Source of the DNA: JANWXR01 sp964608265
Lineage (GTDB): Bacteria; Chloroflexota; Anaerolineae; Anaerolineales; UBA6663
Reading direction: 5' to 3'
Assembly (NCBI GenBank): GCA_964608265.1
Contig: CAZSNP010000019.1
Span: 1-64,000 of the forward strand
Length of the DNA stretch: 64,000 nt
In this document: positions 49,041-57,425 of the stretch, piece after piece
How positions within the stretch are numbered: the stretch's first letter is position 1
Layout: each line of letters starts with the position of its first letter
Notes under the pieces: generated by a model
Seen by the model: only the letters and a program-made list of their open reading frames with translations
Database searches by the model: none
What the model was told of the DNA's origin: nothing
Position numbers and translations under genes: made by a program

Positions 49041-50311
49041 GTACAGCAGCCCATCTCAACGGGGGTGAACGCGCGCGCGTCGTCATCACCGGCCTGGGCG
49101 CGATCACCCCGCTCGGCCTGACGCGCGAGGAGACGTGGCAGGGTTTCCTCGCCGGGCGCTCGGGCATCACCCGCATCACCCAGTTCGATGCCGCTGAGCT
49201 GCCGTGCCAGATCGCGGGCGAGGTCAAAGGCTTTGAGCCACGCAGATATTTGGATGTGAAGGATGCGCGGCGCATGGCCCGCTGCTCGCAGATGGCGGTG
49301 GCTACCGCCCAGGAGGCCGTGACCGATGCCGGCTTCGGCGGCGGCTTCCCCGACCCCGAACGGGTGGGCACGCTGCTCGGGACGGCCATCGGCGGGGTGG
49401 ATAAGACGGACGAGGGCATCGCGACGTTGCGCACGTCAGGCCATTCACGCGTCAGCCCGTTCTCGGTGCCCGAGTCGGTGCCCAACATGCCGGCCCATCA
49501 CGTCAGCAAAGCGCTGCGCGCGCTTGGCCCGCTCAACACGGTGGTGACGGCCTGCGCCAGCGGCACCCAGGCCGTCGGCGAGGCGGCCGAGGTGATCCGG
49601 CGCGGCCTGGCCGATGTTGTCCTGACCGGCGGCGTCGAGGCCTCCATCTCCGATATCACCATCGGCGGGTTCAGCGCCATGCGGGCGATGCCGACCAGTT
49701 TCAACGACCGGCCGGAGAAAGCCTCGCGCCCGTTCGATAAGGACCGCGAGGGCTTCATCTTCTCGGAGGGCTGTGCGATTCTGGTGGTCGAGGAACTGAG
49801 CCACGCGCTGGCGCGCGGCGCACACATCTACGCCGAGGTGCTCGGTTACGCTTCGTCTTCGGATGCCTATCACGTCGCCGCCCCCGATCCCACACATGCC
49901 GGCGCCATCCGCGCCATGCGCTGGGCCTTGCGTTACGCCGGTGTCACCGCCGACGAGGTGGACTACATCAACGCGCACGGCAGCTCGACGCCGATCAACG
50001 ACCCCGGTGAAACCGCCGCCATCAAGCATGTCTTTGGCGAGCGGGCGTACAACATCCCGATCAGCTCGACCAAAAGCATGATCGGCCACCCGATGGGCGC
50101 GGCCGGCGCGATCGAGGGGATGGCCTGCGCGCTTAGCCTGCACACCGGCATGCTGCACCCGACAATCAATTACGAAACGCCCGACCCGGCCTGTGACCTC
50201 GATTACGTGCCCAACACGGCGCGGCCGGCCACACTCCGCACCACGCTGTCCAACTCGTTTGGCCTGGGCGGTCAGAATGCGTGTCTTGTTTTGAGGAAGT
50301 TTGAATCCTAG
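49037..50311 (+). CDS. fabF: Beta-ketoacyl-ACP synthase II
   Basis: 424 residues of the thiolase fold. VVITGLGAITPLGLTREETWQGFLAGRSGI at the start; catalytic Cys in VVTACASGTQAVGEA, His in INAHGSSTPIND and His in STKSMIGHPMGAAGAIE. It elongates acyl-ACP with malonyl-ACP. The GTG start overlaps the plsX stop (GTGA), so it is translated from the same mRNA. Confidence 0.96.
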   Translation: MSTAAHLNGGERARVVITGLGAITPLGLTREETWQGFLAGRSGITRITQFDAAELPCQIAGEVKGFEPRRYLDVKDARRMARCSQMAVATAQEAVTDAGFGGGFPDPERVGTLLGTAIGGVDKTDEGIATLRTSGHSRVSPFSVPESVPNMPAHHVSKALRALGPLNTVVTACASGTQAVGEAAEVIRRGLADVVLTGGVEASISDITIGGFSAMRAMPTSFNDRPEKASRPFDKDREGFIFSEGCAILVVEELSHALARGAHIYAEVLGYASSSDAYHVAAPDPTHAGAIRAMRWALRYAGVTADEVDYINAHGSSTPINDPGETAAIKHVFGERAYNIPISSTKSMIGHPMGAAGAIEGMACALSLHTGMLHPTINYETPDPACDLDYVPNTARPATLRTTLSNSFGLGGQNACLVLRKFES

Positions 50312-50436
50312 TTCAGTGTGTCAACGATCACGGGCCACGTGTCACGTGTGCGCTCTCAGTGGCAACGCGCTGGCCAGGCGGAGAATACGTGACACCTGAT
50401 ACTTGATCCTTGACACTTGTCACCCGTCACCTTCAA
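50312..50436. repeat. Intergenic GTGTCAC/GTGACAC-rich low-complexity repeat
   Basis: Contains CACGTGTCACGTG, ACGTGACACCTGATACTTGA and GACACTTGTCACCCGTCAC-type words. A similar stretch precedes the gene at 55699. They look like remnants of a dispersed short repeat. No clear ribosome site for the following gene. Confidence 0.4.
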
Positions 50437-51159
50437 ATGCGCATCGTCACCGACACCAAACTCGTCAATCGCAACGTCACCATCGCGCGCTATGCGTCGC
50501 TGGGCGGCATCGGCCTGATCATCGCCGCGTTGTTCATCAACCTGTACGCCATCTCCCGACCGATGGAGGAGCAGCCACAGTTATTGATCTATGTTGTGGG
50601 CGCGTTCGTCCTCGGCTATTTGCTCAGCAACCTGGGCGGGTCGCTCAACTTTCGCTGGGGCCGCCGCCCCGATCGCGGGCTGAGTGATGCGCTGCGCGGC
50701 CTCGATGACCGGCATACGCTGTACAACCACCGGCTCGGGGCCAATCATGTCCTGGTCGCGCCCAACGGGGTGTTTGTCTTTGTGCCGAAGTATCAGGGCG
50801 GGCCGGTGGTCTTCGAGGCCGGCAAGTGGAAGAACCCCGGCGAACGGCGCGGGCTGTTCAGCTTTTTCGCGCCGCGCGATATCCTCGGCAACCCCGCCGC
50901 CGAGGCGACCGGCGAGGCCGAGGCGTTCAAATCCTTCCTCAAGAAGCAGACCCCCGAGGCCGAGGTCGACCCGAAACCCATCGTCGTCTTCATGAACTCG
51001 CGCGCCGAGGTGCAGGCCAGGGATGCGCCGGTGACGGCGCTGCATGTGAAGCAGCTCAAGGATTACGTCCGGCGCCAGACCAGGGGCGCCACCCTGCCCG
51101 CCTCGGCCCTGGCCGCTATCGAGGAGAAGCTCGGCATCGCCGAACCTCAACCGGGCTAA
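50437..51159 (+). CDS. Membrane protein with NERD-like domain
   Basis: 240 residues. Two N-terminal transmembrane helices (YASLGGIGLIIAALFINLYA and LLIYVVGAFVLGYLLSNLGG), then a cytoplasmic NERD-like (nuclease-related) domain: LYNHRLGANHVLVAPNGVFVFVPKYQGGPVVFE ... PKPIVVFMNSRAEV. The domain is related to Holliday-junction-type nucleases, but the catalytic Glu-x-Lys cannot be assigned with confidence. Function unknown. Confidence 0.65.
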   Translation: MRIVTDTKLVNRNVTIARYASLGGIGLIIAALFINLYAISRPMEEQPQLLIYVVGAFVLGYLLSNLGGSLNFRWGRRPDRGLSDALRGLDDRHTLYNHRLGANHVLVAPNGVFVFVPKYQGGPVVFEAGKWKNPGERRGLFSFFAPRDILGNPAAEATGEAEAFKSFLKKQTPEAEVDPKPIVVFMNSRAEVQARDAPVTALHVKQLKDYVRRQTRGATLPASALAAIEEKLGIAEPQPG

Positions 51160-51194
51160 CCGGTGAGGAGGTGACATCCACGTCACCTTCGCCA

Positions 51195-51920
51195 ATGGAA
51201 CCGAGTGAATACGACAACATCGCCCGGCTGGAGGCCGCCCACTGGTGGTACGCCGGGATGCGGGCGATCGCGCGGTCGGTGCTGAGCGGGTTGCGCCTGC
51301 CGCCGCACGCGCGCGTGCTGGATGCGGGCTGCGGCGTGGGCGGTGGATTGCGGTGGCTGCGCGACTTCGGCGCGCCGCTTGGGGTGGATGTGCACCCGCG
51401 CGCCGTGGCCTATGCGGCCCGCGTCGCGCCGCAAGTGGCCCGCGCCTCCGTCGCCGCCCTTCCCTTTCCGCTTCACTCGTTCGATCTGGTCACTTCCTTT
51501 GAAGTGCTCTATCACCTGGCGGTGCGCGACGATGTGGCCGCGCTGCGCGAGTGCGCGCGGGTGTTGCGGCCCGGCGGCTGGCTATTGCTGCGGGTGCCCG
51601 CCCACGATTGGCTGCGCGGCGCGCATGACCGGCAGGTGCATACGCGCCATCGTTACGCAAAGAATGAATTGAGGCAGAAACTCGAACGGGCCGGTTTGCG
51701 CCCCGCGCGGCTGACGTATTGCGGCGCGCTGCTCTTGCCTGCGGCGATGTTGCGCCGGCTGACGCAACGGGCTGACGCCGCGCACACCGACGTCACCCTG
51801 CCGCCGCCGTTCGTGAACCGCGCGCTCACCGCGCTGCTTTCGGCGGAGGCCCGCTGGCTGAAATCGGCGGAGGCGCCGTTTGGGCTGAGCGTTCTGGCGC
51901 TGGCGCAGAAGCCGGGTTAG
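51195..51920 (+). CDS. Class I SAM-dependent methyltransferase
   Basis: 241 residues. Motif I VLDAGCGVGGGLRWL binds SAM, with PLGVDVHPRAVAYA, SFDLVTSFEVLYHL and LRECARVLRPGGWLLLRVPA following (Methyltransf_11 type). The first residues (EYDNIARLEAAHWWYAGMR) resemble methyltransferases of surface-glycan clusters. Substrate unknown. ATG 51195 is used; an in-frame GTG at 51171 lies right behind a GGTGAGGAG and is an alternative. Confidence 0.85.
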   Translation: MEPSEYDNIARLEAAHWWYAGMRAIARSVLSGLRLPPHARVLDAGCGVGGGLRWLRDFGAPLGVDVHPRAVAYAARVAPQVARASVAALPFPLHSFDLVTSFEVLYHLAVRDDVAALRECARVLRPGGWLLLRVPAHDWLRGAHDRQVHTRHRYAKNELRQKLERAGLRPARLTYCGALLLPAAMLRRLTQRADAAHTDVTLPPPFVNRALTALLSAEARWLKSAEAPFGLSVLALAQKPG

Positions 51921-52062
51921 GCGTCGCTGGCCGGTGAGGTGCAGGCCGAACAGGCGCTCTTACGGTATCGCGCGCCGGCCCGGTCTTCAGTGAGATACCG
52001 CTACCGCCCGCCGGGACAATAGCCGGCATCCCGTTTTTCGATTTGCAATCGCCCGACAACGA

Positions 52063-52094
52063 AACGGCGGAAGGACTCGCCTCCTTCCGCCGTT
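52063..52094 (-). terminator. Hairpin downstream of the LysM gene
   Basis: Perfect 13-bp stem AACGGCGGAAGGA/TCCTTCCGCCGTT (52063-52075 with 52082-52094), 6-base loop. The minus-strand tail (TTTCGTTG) is only weakly T-rich. It is placed 25 bases beyond the LysM gene stop. Confidence 0.65.
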
Positions 52095-52118
52095 CGATCT
52101 CAGTCTGCAGTCATCGCC

Positions 52119-53741
52119 TCATCGGCCGCCCGTCACCAGCCGCAACTGATCGCAGGCCGGGCAATTGTTGTCGGGCCGCACGATCGAGTAGCCGCCCATC
52201 GGGTCGTCATCGTAGCGGCGGAAATCCACGTTCCACACGATCATGATCCGCACCAGCCCGCTGTTCCTGGCCAGGTTGGCCGCCTCGCCCAGCCACTGCG
52301 CCTGATTGGCCAGCGTCACATTGCCGGCCCAGGCGAAGCTCCCGGGCAGCGGGCCGAAGCCCTCAGGGGTGAGGTAGCCCAGTTCGGTGAAACATAGCTT
52401 GCGCGCGCCGCCGAAGGCGTTGTAGTACAGGCTGACCATGCCCTGATAGTAGCGCGAGTAGTAATTGTCGCGCGGGTCGCCGCTGTTGCGCGTGGGGCTG
52501 ATGATGCCCTCGTTGTAGTGCACGCCGATGCAATCCGCGTAACTGGCCGCGCCGGCCGCGGCCATGCCGCGCACGTACCGGTCGTCGTTCCACACGCGGT
52601 CGAGGCCAAACGCCCCCTCCGCCCCTGTGGGCGAGGGCGCGCCCGTAATGACGAGGGTGTTGCGATTGGCGGCCTTGATCCTGGTGTACGCGCGCCGCAG
52701 CAGGTCGGTGTACGACGAGGGGTTGATCTGTCCCGTCGGCCACTCGCGGTCGATGTTCATCTCGTTCCACACCTCAATCGCATCCGCGCCGAGGGCGGCC
52801 ACGCCGCCGACAAAGTCGGCATACGCGTCGTAGTTCGCGCCGTCACGGATATCGCCGGGGTGGCCGACGATGCCGATCAAAATCTTGAAGCCCTTGTTGT
52901 GCGCATCGGTGATCATGCCGGCGGCGTCATTTGGCGCCATGCCCGGCGACCAGCGCAATTGCTTCTTCACCCAGTACATCCCGGCGAACTTCATCTTGTC
53001 GGGAAAGGCGAAGCTATCGACGTGCCCGCCCAACTCGAAGCTGCCGCCCGAGACCGGGGGCGGCGGCGGTGGAGGCGTGGTGCCGGTGGGCGCCGGCGTC
53101 GGCTGAGGGGCCGGGCCGCTGCCGGGCAGATTGATCTGCTGCCCGACGAAGATGAGGTTGGGGTTGATGCCCGGGTTGACGGCGACGATCGCCTGCACCG
53201 TCGTGCCGAAGCGCGCCGCGATGCGGCCCAACGTGTCCCCACGTTGCACGACATACACGCCCCCGCCGCCGGGTGGGGCCGTGGGCTGCGGGGTGGGTTG
53301 TGGGCCGGGGGTGGGCTGCGGCGCGGGGCTGCTGCCACCGGGGATGATGAGGGTCTGTCCGACGAAGATGAGTGTGTTGTTGCCTAACCCATTGGCAGCC
53401 TGAATCGCCGCCACGGTCGTGCCGAAGCGGGCGGCGATCTTCGCCAGCCAATCCCCCCGCTGCACGACGTAGGTTTGTTGGCCGCCTCCCCCTCCGGGTG
53501 TGGGTTGTGGCGCGGGCGAGCCTCCACCGGTGGGGATGACGAGCCGCTGCCCAACAAAAATCAGGTTGGGGTTGACGCCCGGATTGGCGGCGACGATGGC
53601 CTGCACCGAGACGCCGAAGCGGGCGGCGATGCGGCTCAACGTGTCACCACGCTGCACGATGTACACCTCGTCGGCGTATGCCGGGCCAGCGGCTGAGAAC
53701 ACCAAGGCCACGATGGCAATGAGCATTACGAGCCTTCGCAT
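52119..53741 (-). CDS. Secreted glycoside hydrolase-like protein with three LysM domains
   Basis: 540 residues. Sec signal (MRRLVMLIAIVALVFSAAGPAYA), three LysM peptidoglycan-binding modules (each YIVQRGDTLSRIAARFG-like) joined by Pro/Gln-rich linkers, then a clan-A TIM-barrel domain. Candidate acid/base is E327 (IEVWNEMN) and nucleophile E453 (KLCFTELGYLTPEG), as in GH5/GH39-like enzymes. It should bind the cell wall and hydrolyse a glycan. AAGGAG precedes ATG 53741. A perfect inverted repeat lies in the promoter region. Confidence 0.85.
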   Translation of the reverse strand: MRRLVMLIAIVALVFSAAGPAYADEVYIVQRGDTLSRIAARFGVSVQAIVAANPGVNPNLIFVGQRLVIPTGGGSPAPQPTPGGGGGQQTYVVQRGDWLAKIAARFGTTVAAIQAANGLGNNTLIFVGQTLIIPGGSSPAPQPTPGPQPTPQPTAPPGGGGVYVVQRGDTLGRIAARFGTTVQAIVAVNPGINPNLIFVGQQINLPGSGPAPQPTPAPTGTTPPPPPPPVSGGSFELGGHVDSFAFPDKMKFAGMYWVKKQLRWSPGMAPNDAAGMITDAHNKGFKILIGIVGHPGDIRDGANYDAYADFVGGVAALGADAIEVWNEMNIDREWPTGQINPSSYTDLLRRAYTRIKAANRNTLVITGAPSPTGAEGAFGLDRVWNDDRYVRGMAAAGAASYADCIGVHYNEGIISPTRNSGDPRDNYYSRYYQGMVSLYYNAFGGARKLCFTELGYLTPEGFGPLPGSFAWAGNVTLANQAQWLGEAANLARNSGLVRIMIVWNVDFRRYDDDPMGGYSIVRPDNNCPACDQLRLVTGGR

Positions 53742-53781
53742 ATTCGGTTTTCTCCTTACTCGAGAAGCGCGGTCATATTTG

Positions 53782-53796
53782 GCACAGAGACTGTGC
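53782..53796. promoter_or_regulatory. Inverted repeat in the LysM gene promoter region
   Basis: Perfect GCACAG-AGA-CTGTGC (15 bases), overlapping a minus-strand TTGCAC (53798-53793) that could be the -35 box, about 41 bases upstream of the LysM gene start. Candidate operator. Confidence 0.4.
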
Positions 53797-53905
53797 AAGT
53801 TTTGCGCCGGATAGACTATAGCATTCCGGCCCCGGCCGCACAAGCCAGCGGCTAACCGGACGCCGGATTCTGTCGGCGGGTTCCTGGCCGGGTCGGGTAC
53901 GTGCG
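53797..53905. other. Non-coding sequence left of the MITE
   Basis: GC-rich, with GCCGG/CCGGC words forming small palindromes. No gene or clear signal. Confidence 0.3.
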
Positions 53906-54078
53906 TAACTAACGTGAGGTCGGGATAACACAGAATAAATCAAGCACCCTAAGCGGAGCGGCGCTCCTTCGACTGCGGCCCGCCAAGAGCAGGCGGGCCT
54001 CCGCTCAGGATGCGCCGTAGCTTCTCCGCAAGCCGCGTAGTCGAAGGGCGCGGCCTTATCCCGAACTGACGTTAACTA
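53906..54078. mobile_element. MITE-like element with 17-bp terminal inverted repeats
   Basis: Imperfect terminal inverted repeats ACGTGAGGTCGGGATAA (53912-53928) and, as reverse complement at the right end, ACGTCAGTTCGGGATAA (54056-54072): 15 of 17 match. Both ends are flanked by the 6-base direct repeat TAACTA (53906-53911 and 54073-54078), a likely target duplication. The ~161-bp interior is non-coding and self-complementary (CCTTCGACT ... AGTCGAAGG; hairpin GGCCCGCC-AAGAGCA-GGCGGGCC). This suits a non-autonomous element mobilised by a transposase elsewhere in the genome. Confidence 0.7.
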
Positions 54079-54221
54079 CAGATCCCGGTGCAGTTGCGCG
54101 GAAGGGTGCCCCGAGGCAAGCGACGCCCCGCCTCCGTCCCCAACGATCTCCGCGTTGCCACGCCGCTGGCCAGTGTGGTACGCTAACGGTCAGCCCATCA
54201 CCCCCGCCTCAAGGAAGACGA
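54079..54221. other. Leader region of the CBS-domain synthase gene
   Basis: No gene seen. CAAGGAAG lies shortly before ATG 54222. A promoter could not be fixed; TGTGGTACGCT resembles a -10 region. Confidence 0.3.
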
Positions 54222-55628
54222 ATGTCCGACAGCCTGCCCGCAGAACCGCAAATCTACTCCAGCATCATTGACGTCATCGGCAACACCCCGCTTGTCCGGC
54301 TCAACTCGGTCACGCGCGGCCTGCAATGCACGCTGGTCGCCAAAGTGGAGTTCCTCAACCCGGGCGGCTCGGTGAAGGACCGCATCGGCCTCAACATCAT
54401 CGAGGCCGCCGAGCGCGAGGGGCGGCTCAAGCCGGGCGGCACGGTCGTCGAAGCCACCTCGGGCAATACCGGCGTTGGGCTGGCGATTGTGTGCGCGATC
54501 AAAGGCTACAAGTCCGTCTTCGTCATGCCGGACAAAATGAGTCAGGAGAAAATCCGGCTATTGCGCGCCTTCGGCTCGAAGGTCATCATCACCCCCACGG
54601 CGGTGGCCGCCGACGACCCGCGCAGCTACACCGAGGTCGCCAAACGCACGGTGGCCGAAACGCCCAACAGCATCCTCGCCAACCAGTATCACAATCCCGA
54701 GAACCCGCGCAGCCACGTGCTCACCACCGGCCCGGAGGTCTGGCGGGGGACGGCGGGCCGCGTCACCGATGTCGTCATCGGCATGGGCACCGGCGGCACC
54801 ATCACCGGCGTCGGGCGCTATCTCAAAGAGAAGAACCCCAAAATTCGGATCGTCGGCGTTGACCCGTACGGCTCGATCCTGTACGAGGCTCACAAGCTGG
54901 GCCGCGTGCCCGACAACCCGCAGCCGCGCACTTACAAAATGGAGGGCATCGGCGAGGACTTCATGCCGCAGGCCCTCGACCTGTCGGTGGTGGATGAGGT
55001 GCTGCAAGTCGGCGATAAAGAGACGTTCCTGATGACGCGCCGGCTCGTGCGTGAGGAGGGGCTGTTCGCGGGCGGGTCGTGCGGCGCGGCGGTGGCCGGC
55101 GCCCTGCGCTACTGCCGCAACCTCGGGCCGGAAAGGCTGGTGGTGGTGATTCTGCCGGACAGCGGCTCGCGCTACCTGAGCAAGATCTTCGACGACGATT
55201 GGATGCGCGAGAACGGCTTCCTCGAGTCGGCCTGGGCCGGCGCCATCGCCGCCGATGTGCTGGCGACGAAGAAGATTCGCGACGTCATCACCGCCGCGCC
55301 GAACGAGTCGGTGAATGCGGTGGTGGCGAAGATGAAGGAGCACGACATCTCCCAGGTGCCGATCGTCTCGCCGGCCGGTGCGCTGTGCGGCATGGCCACC
55401 GAGGTCGAGCTGCTCAACCACCTGGTGCTCGATTCCCATCGGCACAGCGCCGACGAGCCGATCTCAGATTTGATGCGGACGGACGTGGCCACCATCGGCC
55501 CCGGCGCCTCGCTCGAAAGCCTGATGAGCGTCTTCGTCAACCGCAACGCCGCCGTGGTGCTCGACGGCGGGCGTGTGGTCGGCATTTTGACCAAGATCGA
55601 CATCCTCGATTATCTGGCGTCGCACTAG
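54222..55628 (+). CDS. PLP-dependent cystathionine beta-synthase / cysteine synthase with CBS pair
   Basis: 468 residues. Fold-type II PLP domain: IGNTPLVRLN, PLP-lysine in NPGGSVKDRI, substrate loop EATSGNTGVGLA, phosphate loop GMGTGGTITGVGRYL and AGGSCGAAV. The C-terminal ~125 residues form two CBS motifs (IRDVITAAPNESVNAVVAKMKEHDISQVPIV and ISDLMRTDVATIGPGASLESL) that usually bind adenosine nucleotides or SAM. It joins serine (or an activated serine) to homocysteine or sulfide. The following gene is a putative serine kinase, raising the option that phosphoserine is the substrate. Confidence 0.9.
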   Translation: MSDSLPAEPQIYSSIIDVIGNTPLVRLNSVTRGLQCTLVAKVEFLNPGGSVKDRIGLNIIEAAEREGRLKPGGTVVEATSGNTGVGLAIVCAIKGYKSVFVMPDKMSQEKIRLLRAFGSKVIITPTAVAADDPRSYTEVAKRTVAETPNSILANQYHNPENPRSHVLTTGPEVWRGTAGRVTDVVIGMGTGGTITGVGRYLKEKNPKIRIVGVDPYGSILYEAHKLGRVPDNPQPRTYKMEGIGEDFMPQALDLSVVDEVLQVGDKETFLMTRRLVREEGLFAGGSCGAAVAGALRYCRNLGPERLVVVILPDSGSRYLSKIFDDDWMRENGFLESAWAGAIAADVLATKKIRDVITAAPNESVNAVVAKMKEHDISQVPIVSPAGALCGMATEVELLNHLVLDSHRHSADEPISDLMRTDVATIGPGASLESLMSVFVNRNAAVVLDGGRVVGILTKIDILDYLASH

Positions 55629-55698
55629 CTCCGCGTGTCATGGGTCAGGTGACAAGTGTCACGTCACTTGGCGCCCGGCCCCTGGCACGTCATACTCG
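55629..55698. repeat. Short GTGTCA/GTGACA repeat remnant
   Basis: Words GTGTCATGGGTCAGGTGACA and AGTGTCACGTCACTTGG resemble the stretch at 50312-50436. It occupies the gap between the synthase and the ParB/Srx-like gene. Confidence 0.4.
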
Positions 55699-56535
55699 AT
55701 GACCGCCACCCTCCCCACCCTCCGCATCATCCCGGTCGCCAACATCATCGAGCACGAGTACAACGACGCGCAGCGCACCGGCCCGCTGCTCAAGCGCCTC
55801 GAGGCCGAGGGCATCCTCAAAAACCCGCCCATCGTCACCCCGCTCGACGGCAGGCCCGAACACTACGTCGTGCTCGACGGGGCGAACCGCTGCACGGCGC
55901 TGCACGAACTCGGCTACCCGCACATCCTGGCGCAGGTCGTGCCATACCACCCGCCGCCGGTCACCCTCACCACCTGGCATCACGCCATCACGCATATGAA
56001 TTTGAACCGCTTCATCAATGCCATGGAGCGCCTGCCGACCAGCGAGGTGCATTCGGTGGATTTGCTCGACGCGCGCGCCGGGCTGGCGCGGCGTGATTTC
56101 GTCGCCTACGTGCAGTTGAGCAACGGCGCGGTCGCCGCCGTCCGCAGCGCCACGCCCAGGCTGCACGACCAGAATCGCGCCCTCAACGAACTGGTGGACA
56201 CGTACAAAACGAACGGCAAGCTCAACCGCGTCACCGCCGATGAACTCGACGAGGTCCGCGCCGTCTATCCGGATGTGATTGCCCTCGTCATCTTCCCCAA
56301 CTACGAGCCGGCCGAGGTGCTGGCGCTGGCGCGCGATGGCGAGTTGCTGCCGCCCGGGCTGACGCGGCATCTTGTCCAGGGCCGCGTGCTGCGCACCAAC
56401 TTCCCGCTCGGCGAGTTGAAGTCCGCCGACCCGCTCGAGGACAAGAACGAACGCCTGCAGGAGTGGTTGCAGCGCAAATTCGAGCAGCGCGATGTGCGCT
56501 ACTACGGCGAGGCGACTTACTTGTTTGATGAATGA
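55699..56535 (+). CDS. ParB/Srx-fold protein, putative free serine kinase (SerK/SbnI-like)
   Basis: 278 residues. The N-terminal ParB/sulfiredoxin fold shows LRIIPVANIIEHEYNDAQRTGPLLKRLEAEG, then YVVLDGANRCTALHELGYPHILAQVV, where the DGANR box is the nucleotide-binding signature. Known SbnI and archaeal SerK proteins share this layout and phosphorylate free serine to O-phosphoserine for cysteine-type synthases. There is no ParB DNA-binding helix-turn-helix. Position after a PLP synthase fits the kinase reading. No biochemical detail can be confirmed from sequence. Confidence 0.65.
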   Translation: MTATLPTLRIIPVANIIEHEYNDAQRTGPLLKRLEAEGILKNPPIVTPLDGRPEHYVVLDGANRCTALHELGYPHILAQVVPYHPPPVTLTTWHHAITHMNLNRFINAMERLPTSEVHSVDLLDARAGLARRDFVAYVQLSNGAVAAVRSATPRLHDQNRALNELVDTYKTNGKLNRVTADELDEVRAVYPDVIALVIFPNYEPAEVLALARDGELLPPGLTRHLVQGRVLRTNFPLGELKSADPLEDKNERLQEWLQRKFEQRDVRYYGEATYLFDE

Positions 56536-56540
56536 ACTTT

Positions 56541-56598
56541 AACCCCACCCCGGCCCTCCCCATCGCTGTCGTTGCGACGGGAGGGGCCGGGAGGGGGT
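56541..56598. repeat. GC-rich inverted repeat between genes
   Basis: AACCCCACCCCGGCCCTCCCC and GGGAGGGGCCGGGAGGGGG-type arms flank a short loop (CGCTGTCGTTGCGAC), an imperfect palindrome of a kind found scattered in GC-rich genomes. It lies before the likely TTG start of the SDR gene; reading it as coding would give an odd N-terminus. Confidence 0.5.
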
Positions 56599-56615
56599 TG
56601 CATCGGAGACCCACC

Positions 56616-57425
56616 TTGATCCCTCAACTGCGCGGCGCAAACGCCATCCTCACCGGCGGGTCACAGGGCCTCGGCCCGCTCATCGCGCGCGAGCTGGCGC
56701 TGGCCGGGGTCAACCTCGCGCTGGCCGCCCGCTCCGCCGACAAGCTCAGGGCCGTGGCCGATGAGGTCGCGCAACTCGGCGTGGCCGTCGTCGCCATCCC
56801 GGCCGACCTCACCCGCGAGGCCGACCGCCGGCAACTCATCCACCGCGCCGAAGATGTGCTCGGGCCGATTGATGGGCTGATCAACAACGCCGGCCTCGAA
56901 CCCATCGGGCGTTTTACGAACAAGACCGCCGCTGAGATCGAGCAGACCGTGACCACCAACCTCACCGCGCCGGCCCTGCTGACGCGGGCCGTGCTGCCCG
57001 GCATGATCGAGAGGCGGCGCGGGCACATCGTCAATATGGCCTCGCTGGCGGGCAAGCTCGGCGTGCCGTACAACGCCATTTACGGTGGGACGAAGGCGGC
57101 GCTGTTCGCGTGGAGCGATGCGTTGCGGATCGAACTGGAGGGCAGCGGCGTGAGCGTTACGGTGATCGCGCCGGGCTTCGTCACGGATACGGGCATGTAC
57201 TCGCGCCACTACGCCAAACCGCCGGCCCTGCTCGGCGAGAGCCGGCCCGCCGATGTGGTGGCCGGGGTGATGCGGGCGCTGCAACACGGCGACCATGAGG
57301 TCGTCGTCAACCCGCGCCCGTTCGCGCCGATGCACGCGCTGTACGCGCTCGCTCCGGGTTTTCTCGTCGGCGCGATGAAGCGCCTCGGCATCATGGACTT
57401 CCTCAAGAAGACATACGACGTGTGA
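56616..57425 (+). CDS. Short-chain dehydrogenase/reductase
   Basis: 269 residues of the classical SDR type. Cofactor motif AILTGGSQGLGPLIAREL (TGxxxGxG), NNAG (LINNAGLEPIG), catalytic Ser in HIVNMASLAGKLG and Y-x3-K in YNAIYGGTKAALFAW. NADP(H) use is probable from the Arg after beta-2 (LAARSADKL). Substrate unknown. I start at TTG 56616, which has GGAG seven bases upstream; an ATG at 56532 would translate a GC-rich repeat. The stop overlaps the moeA start. Confidence 0.85.
   Translation: MIPQLRGANAILTGGSQGLGPLIARELALAGVNLALAARSADKLRAVADEVAQLGVAVVAIPADLTREADRRQLIHRAEDVLGPIDGLINNAGLEPIGRFTNKTAAEIEQTVTTNLTAPALLTRAVLPGMIERRRGHIVNMASLAGKLGVPYNAIYGGTKAALFAWSDALRIELEGSGVSVTVIAPGFVTDTGMYSRHYAKPPALLGESRPADVVAGVMRALQHGDHEVVVNPRPFAPMHALYALAPGFLVGAMKRLGIMDFLKKTYDV

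Noticed and set aside
56532..56615. ATG 56532 as the start of the SDR gene
   Set aside because: The first ~25 codons would translate a GC-rich inverted repeat, whereas TTG 56616 has a well-placed GGAG and begins just before the Rossmann fold.
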